A program made the translations under genes and the position numbers. DNA of 42,748 nt from a bacterium (GTDB taxonomy: Bacteria > Elusimicrobiota > Elusimicrobia > UBA1565 > UBA9628): assembly GCA_021799485.1 (NCBI GenBank), contig JAJZAK010000018.1, positions 1-42,748 on the forward strand, written 5' to 3'. Numbering within the stretch: position 1 is the stretch's first letter; each line of letters begins with the position of its first letter. Positions 39,442-42,748 of this stretch are shown here, piece by piece. The notes beneath the pieces were generated by a model. The model was not told where the DNA came from, made no database searches, and was given only the letters and a program-made list of their open reading frames with translations.

Positions 39442-40548
39442 GATCTCGCCGAACGCCGGCTGCATAAGCCACCCGCGCGCCCGGGCGCGCTTGGCCAAGG
39501 CCGCGTCGCCCGAATCAAGAAAGACGCTCAGTCCTCCGGAGAAGCCCAGAATATCCATGTCGCCCTCCCCGCCGCCGACAACCAGCCGTGGCCGGCGGCC
39601 GATCTTCTCCTCGACGATCGCCACCTTGCCCGCGCGGTACGGCACGGGCTCATGAACCTTGGACGAGAGAACGACGCCCTTTGACTCCAGCTCGATGCCG
39701 ATCGCGCGCGAGGGATCGACGCCGTAGAGGGAAACGAGGGCCCTCATCTCCGGCTCGGGCGAGTCCGCGACGATCCACACGTCGAAGCCGTTGCCCCGGA
39801 GCCGGGAGACGAGGTCCGCGATCTCGGGGATCACCCGAAGGCCCCGCGGGACCCCGATCGGCTTCGGGTCGTCCAGGGAATCCTTGATCTCCTCGAAGCC
39901 CCGCGGACGCCGCGCCTCCTCGTCCCAGACCCGCAGGGAGAGAGCCTCCACCGCCTTCTCCCGAAGCCCCGTCAAAAGCCTCGCCAGATAAACCCGCCCT
40001 TCCTTGCGGCTCACCCGGGAGCACATGTCGATATAGGAGGCGACCATCATCTTGCGGTAGGTCAGATACGACGGCTGGAGGCGCCAAATGTCCTGCGGGA
40101 GTGCGCGAAACCGCTCGACATCCGAGCGCATCGGCTGGCGTCCAAAGACGATGGGGACCACGTCCCAGAATTCGTCCGAGAACCGGAACGTGGCGCCGGT
40201 GTCGAGCGCCAGAAAGACGGCGAAGGCCGAATCTCCCCAGACGGCGCCGTCGTCCCAGTTCAAGACGGCGGCCGGAGGATGGTCGGGATCGTAGCGGGGG
40301 CTTGACCGGCCTTCCCCGCGGATGAGCGCGTCGATCGCGGAGCGGACTTCAGGACGCCAGCGACCGGCGCGCAGAGCCGCGCCCGCGCTCCCTGGCCCTC
40401 CGGCGGGCTTCCCGGCGGGGGCGCGACGAGGCTTTGTCCCCGCCCGGCGCGGGTTGAGCGTCCGGCGGTAATGGTAGCCGTCCGCGGCGCGAACGGCCGG
40501 CAGCAGCGCCATCAGCGCGGCGAAAAGCGGCGCGCGACGGATTGTCAT
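39394..40548 (-). CDS. Secreted HAD-superfamily protein with degenerate catalytic motifs
   Basis: A 384-residue protein with signal peptide (ATG at 40548; core LFAALMALLPAVRA); the alternative start at 40578 adds ten residues. Residues about 90-375 align with the HAD phosphatases of the phosphoserine-phosphatase-like type: motif I region VLNWDDGAVWGDS (Asn97 where the nucleophilic Asp is expected, Asp99 kept), motif II VADSPEPE, a Gly-Lys at motif III, and motif IV VVGGGEGDMDIL, where the usual Gly-Asp-Ser has become Gly-Gly. The helical cap lies at about 130-225. Loss of both the nucleophile and a metal ligand suggests no phosphatase activity, or a changed one. A -10-like TATAAC lies 13 nt before the ATG, so the transcript may be near-leaderless. 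Confidence 0.72.
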   Translation of the reverse strand: MTIRRAPLFAALMALLPAVRAADGYHYRRTLNPRRAGTKPRRAPAGKPAGGPGSAGAALRAGRWRPEVRSAIDALIRGEGRSSPRYDPDHPPAAVLNWDDGAVWGDSAFAVFLALDTGATFRFSDEFWDVVPIVFGRQPMRSDVERFRALPQDIWRLQPSYLTYRKMMVASYIDMCSRVSRKEGRVYLARLLTGLREKAVEALSLRVWDEEARRPRGFEEIKDSLDDPKPIGVPRGLRVIPEIADLVSRLRGNGFDVWIVADSPEPEMRALVSLYGVDPSRAIGIELESKGVVLSSKVHEPVPYRAGKVAIVEEKIGRRPRLVVGGGEGDMDILGFSGGLSVFLDSGDAALAKRARARGWLMQPAFGEISRAQGTGLPRRAWRR

Positions 40549-40569
40549 GGGAAGGTCACATGTTATAAA
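40542..40569 (+). promoter_or_regulatory. Promoter for the polyamine gene pair, overlapping the HAD gene start
   Basis: TTGTCA (40542-40547) and TATAAA (40564-40569) with a 16-bp spacer drive the plus strand; predicted start about 34 nt before the ATG at 40610. The same AT-rich bases give a TATAAC box for the divergent HAD gene, so the two promoters overlap and may compete. Confidence 0.5.
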
Positions 40570-40609
40570 ATGGTTCACTCAAAAATTCCCAGGGGTGGAG
40601 GAAATCGAC

Positions 40610-41686
40610 ATGGCCGGCAACAACGAGAGCTCCAAGAAATCAGACTATTTGAAGGATCCCGTCGTCCACTTCGACGTCGCCAAGCACGACCTCGTCTCGC
40701 TCATCGACGACTTGGGACGCATGTCCTTCACCGCGCGCGACCTTTCCCGCGCTTCCCAAATCTACGCGCAGATGCTCGCGGACGAGTCCTGCGCGGTGAT
40801 CCTCTGCCTCGCGGGAAGCCTTTTCTCGGCGGGACTCAAGCGCTGCGTCTTCGACCTCGTCAACAACAACATGGTCGACGCCATCGTCTCGACGGGCGCC
40901 AACATCGTGGATCAGGATTTCTTCGAGGCTCTGGGCTTCAAGCACTATCGCGGAACGAAGTGGGTCGACGACCACCGCATGAGAGACCTGCGCATCGACC
41001 GAATCTACGACACCTTCATCGACGAGGACGAGCTCGGCGACTGCGACATGACGATCTCCGAGATCGCCAATACCTTAAAGCCCCAGCCTTATTCCTCGCG
41101 GGAGTTCATCGAGGAGATGGGCCGCTACCTGGCCGGACGCAAGCTCAAGGTGAAGGACTCCGTCGTCGCCGCGGCCTACCAGAAGGGCGTGCCGATTTTC
41201 GTGCCGGCCTTCTCCGACTGTTCGGCGGGCTTCGGGCTCCTCCATCACCAATACCAGAACCCCGACCAGCACGTCTCGATCGATTCCGCCAAGGACTTCC
41301 GGGAGCTCGTGCGCCTCGTGCTCGCGTCCAAGGATTCGGGGCTTCTGATGCTGGGCGGCGGCGTCCCCAAGAACTTCGCGCAGGATGCCGCGGTCGGCCC
41401 CGAGATCCTGGGGCTTGAAAGCCGCATGCACAAATACGCGATCCAGATCACCGTGGCCGACGAGAGGGACGGCGCTCTATCCGGCTCGACCTTGCGAGAG
41501 GCTTGCTCCTGGGGCAAGGTGGACACGGTCCACGAGCAGATGGTCTACGCCGAGGCCTCTCTCGCCTTCCCGCTCCTGGCCTCCTACGCCTACCACAAGG
41601 GGACGTGGAAGAAGCGCAAGCCGCGGCGCTTCAGCGACATCCTCAACACGAAAGATTCCACCCCCCTCCCGGCCGCCGCGAAGTGA
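40610..41686 (+). CDS. Deoxyhypusine-synthase-like protein (likely homospermidine synthase)
   Basis: A 358-residue NAD-dependent enzyme of the deoxyhypusine synthase family. The ATG at 40610 has a GGAGG eight bases upstream; an open frame to 40547 runs over the promoter. The catalytic lysine Lys303 is kept in the SWGKVD motif, followed by YAEASLAFPLLASY, and the NAD-binding STGAN (94-98) and LGGGVPKN (248-255) segments are present. Bacteria lack eIF5A, so bacterial members are thought to transfer the aminobutyl group of spermidine to putrescine, giving homospermidine. The gene overlaps the agmatinase gene, which would supply putrescine; the pair makes a short polyamine pathway. Confidence 0.9.
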   Translation: MAGNNESSKKSDYLKDPVVHFDVAKHDLVSLIDDLGRMSFTARDLSRASQIYAQMLADESCAVILCLAGSLFSAGLKRCVFDLVNNNMVDAIVSTGANIVDQDFFEALGFKHYRGTKWVDDHRMRDLRIDRIYDTFIDEDELGDCDMTISEIANTLKPQPYSSREFIEEMGRYLAGRKLKVKDSVVAAAYQKGVPIFVPAFSDCSAGFGLLHHQYQNPDQHVSIDSAKDFRELVRLVLASKDSGLLMLGGGVPKNFAQDAAVGPEILGLESRMHKYAIQITVADERDGALSGSTLREACSWGKVDTVHEQMVYAEASLAFPLLASYAYHKGTWKKRKPRRFSDILNTKDSTPLPAAAK

Positions 41687-42633
41687 CGCGGCGCCCCGCC
41701 GCAGCCGCCTATTGGCCGCGGGAGCCCCTGAAGGCCGCGGGCGCGTTCATCGACGGCGTCTTCATGGGAGTTCAGGCTCCTTTTGAGGCCGCGCGCTTCC
41801 TCATCCTGCCCGTTCCTTTCGAGCGCACGACGAGCTACAAGAAAGGGACCGCCAAGGGCCCGGATAAGGCGATCGAGGGCTCCTGCGGCGTCGAACTCTG
41901 GGACGAGGAGACACGGTCCCAGACCTATCTCGCCGGCATCCACACCTTAAAGCCCGTCCCGGTCTACCCCAACGAGCAGGCGCCGACCGCCTTTCCCAAA
42001 ATCGAGAAAGCGGTCGAGGGCTGGGCCGCGCTCAAGGACAAGACGCTCTATTCGATCGGGGGAGAGCATTCCATCACCCAGGCGCTCGTCCCGCCCTACG
42101 CGAGACGCCACCCGGGGCTCTCGATCCTCCATTTCGACGCCCACGCGGATATGCGCGAGAGCTTCGAGGGCTCTCCCCACAACCACGCCTGCGCCGCGCA
42201 TCCGCTCGCCAAGCTTTGTCCCCTCGTCCAGGTGGGCATCCGGTCGGTAGCCGAGGAAGAGGCGCACTATCTCAACGCCGGCAATGTCCACACCTTCTTC
42301 GCGCACGAACACCCCGACGTCGGGAGGCTCATCCCTCAAGTCCTCGATGCCCTGACGGACACGGTCTACATCACGATCGACCTGGACGGCTTCGATCCGA
42401 GCGTGATCCCCGGCGTGGGCACTCCCCAGCCCGGGGGCTTCACCTGGCGGGAGGGACTCGCGCTCTTCAAGGCCGTCATCGAGGCGAAAAACGTCGTCGG
42501 CGTGGACGTCATGGAGCTTTGCCCCCTCCAGGACAACGTGATCTCGGAGCTCGCCGCGGCGAAGCTCATCTACCGGATGATGGGCTACCAGCTCGCCAAG
42601 ACCAGCGGCGCCCGCGACGGCAGCATTTTCTAA
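41683..42633 (+). CDS. speB: Agmatinase / ureohydrolase family enzyme
   Basis: Hydrolyses agmatine to putrescine and urea. The GTG at 41683 overlaps the previous stop (GTGA) and gives 316 residues, near the family length; an ATG at 41764 is possible but lacks a ribosome-binding site. The binuclear manganese ligands are all there: His129 in GGEHS, Asp152, His154 and Asp156 in DAHAD, and Asp233 and Asp235 in DLDGFDP. Other ureohydrolases (arginase, guanidinobutyrase) share these, but the context with a polyamine synthase favours agmatinase. The arginine decarboxylase that would supply agmatine is not in the window. Confidence 0.9.
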   Translation: MTRRPAAAAYWPREPLKAAGAFIDGVFMGVQAPFEAARFLILPVPFERTTSYKKGTAKGPDKAIEGSCGVELWDEETRSQTYLAGIHTLKPVPVYPNEQAPTAFPKIEKAVEGWAALKDKTLYSIGGEHSITQALVPPYARRHPGLSILHFDAHADMRESFEGSPHNHACAAHPLAKLCPLVQVGIRSVAEEEAHYLNAGNVHTFFAHEHPDVGRLIPQVLDALTDTVYITIDLDGFDPSVIPGVGTPQPGGFTWREGLALFKAVIEAKNVVGVDVMELCPLQDNVISELAAAKLIYRMMGYQLAKTSGARDGSIF

Positions 42634-42748
42634 TCCAGAAATGAGCCTGAAGTAAACGCAGGCCGTAGTCTTTCTTTTTGTCGACTTTTTCTTTCTGTTG
42701 ACGGCTGTGGAGAAAGTGGGTGAGCGCGCGTGGAAGTTCTTGGTGACA
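42634..42748. other. Trailing sequence, T-rich then GTGGAG-rich, no gene seen
   Basis: After the agmatinase stop comes a T-rich stretch (42675-42698) and a TTGACGG (42699-42705) followed by TGTGGAGAAAGTGGG. The TTGACG could be a -35 box of a gene beyond the edge. No hairpin terminator is visible. Confidence 0.35.

Noticed and set aside
42640-42655. 14-bp match (AAATGAGCCTGAAG) with the complement of about 99-112 at the other end of the window
   Set aside because: Matches of this length are expected by chance in 43 kb, and nothing else around them agrees.
42690-42748. DnaA-box-like or origin-like sequence (TGTGGAGAAAGTGGG)
   Set aside because: No full DnaA box, no AT-rich unwinding repeat and no dnaA gene is visible; one loose match at the edge is not enough.
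1-42748. CRISPR array or cas genes
   Set aside because: No regularly spaced direct repeats and no Cas-like reading frame were seen.

Overview
The window is GC-rich (roughly 65% by eye) apart from one clearly AT-richer block at about 27.7-32.5 kb. It comes from a diderm bacterium: it encodes an outer-membrane beta-barrel protein, several lipoproteins, an OmpA-domain stator protein and bifunctional penicillin-binding protein. The mixture of genes (PorV-like barrel fused to TPRs, a reduced FliF-FliG fusion, lipase maturation factor, deoxyhypusine-synthase-like protein) would suit a high-GC Elusimicrobiota or a neighbouring phylum such as Omnitrophota. That placement is a weak inference; no rRNA or other decisive marker is present.

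Layout. 0-3.5 kb: a secreted papain-family protease downstream of a membrane lipase-maturation-factor protein (minus strand). 3.5-5.2 kb: a DUF47/PhoU-like regulator and a Pit phosphate transporter. 5.2-9.2 kb: hemC followed by mfd with a GTGA start/stop overlap. 9.3-12.9 kb: alanine racemase and a class A PBP, both cell-wall genes, separated by a palindromic intergenic element. 13.0-15.1 kb: a lipoprotein coupled to an FAD-dependent glycerol-3-phosphate dehydrogenase.

15.0-26.4 kb (minus strand) is the most unusual part. A consensus promoter and a roughly 158-nt leader carrying a cyclic-di-GMP-I (GEMM-I) riboswitch precede a long tightly packed operon: PorV-like barrel with TPRs, a reduced FliF fused to FliG and TPRs, an 886-residue coiled-coil protein, FlbD/SwrD, MotA, MotB and a lipoprotein, and then cysteine desulfurase and MnmA. 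Stator (MotAB) and rotor-like (FliF-FliG) parts occur together with an outer-membrane protein, but no flagellar rod, hook, filament or export gene is in the window. I propose a c-di-GMP-controlled envelope-spanning motor that is not a conventional flagellum, for example for gliding or surface translocation. This is a hypothesis.

26.4-32.7 kb: a tRNA-Phe gene followed directly by a serine recombinase, then an AT-richer island with a four-gene minus-strand operon (DNA methyltransferase, XhoI/PaeR7I-type restriction endonuclease, DUF262 protein, HEPN-like protein) and a divergent HNH endonuclease gene. A diverged 140-bp copy of the methyltransferase/HNH intergenic region marks the right edge, beside a short repeat of the tRNA T-loop sequence.

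32.7-42.7 kb returns to GC-rich backbone: a GNAT acetyltransferase, a secreted subtilisin, a soluble GAF histidine kinase overlapping a TldD-type metalloprotease and a PrcB-like secreted protein, an unknown secreted protein, a secreted HAD-like protein with degenerate catalytic motifs, and a polyamine pair (deoxyhypusine-synthase-like/homospermidine-synthase-like enzyme and agmatinase).
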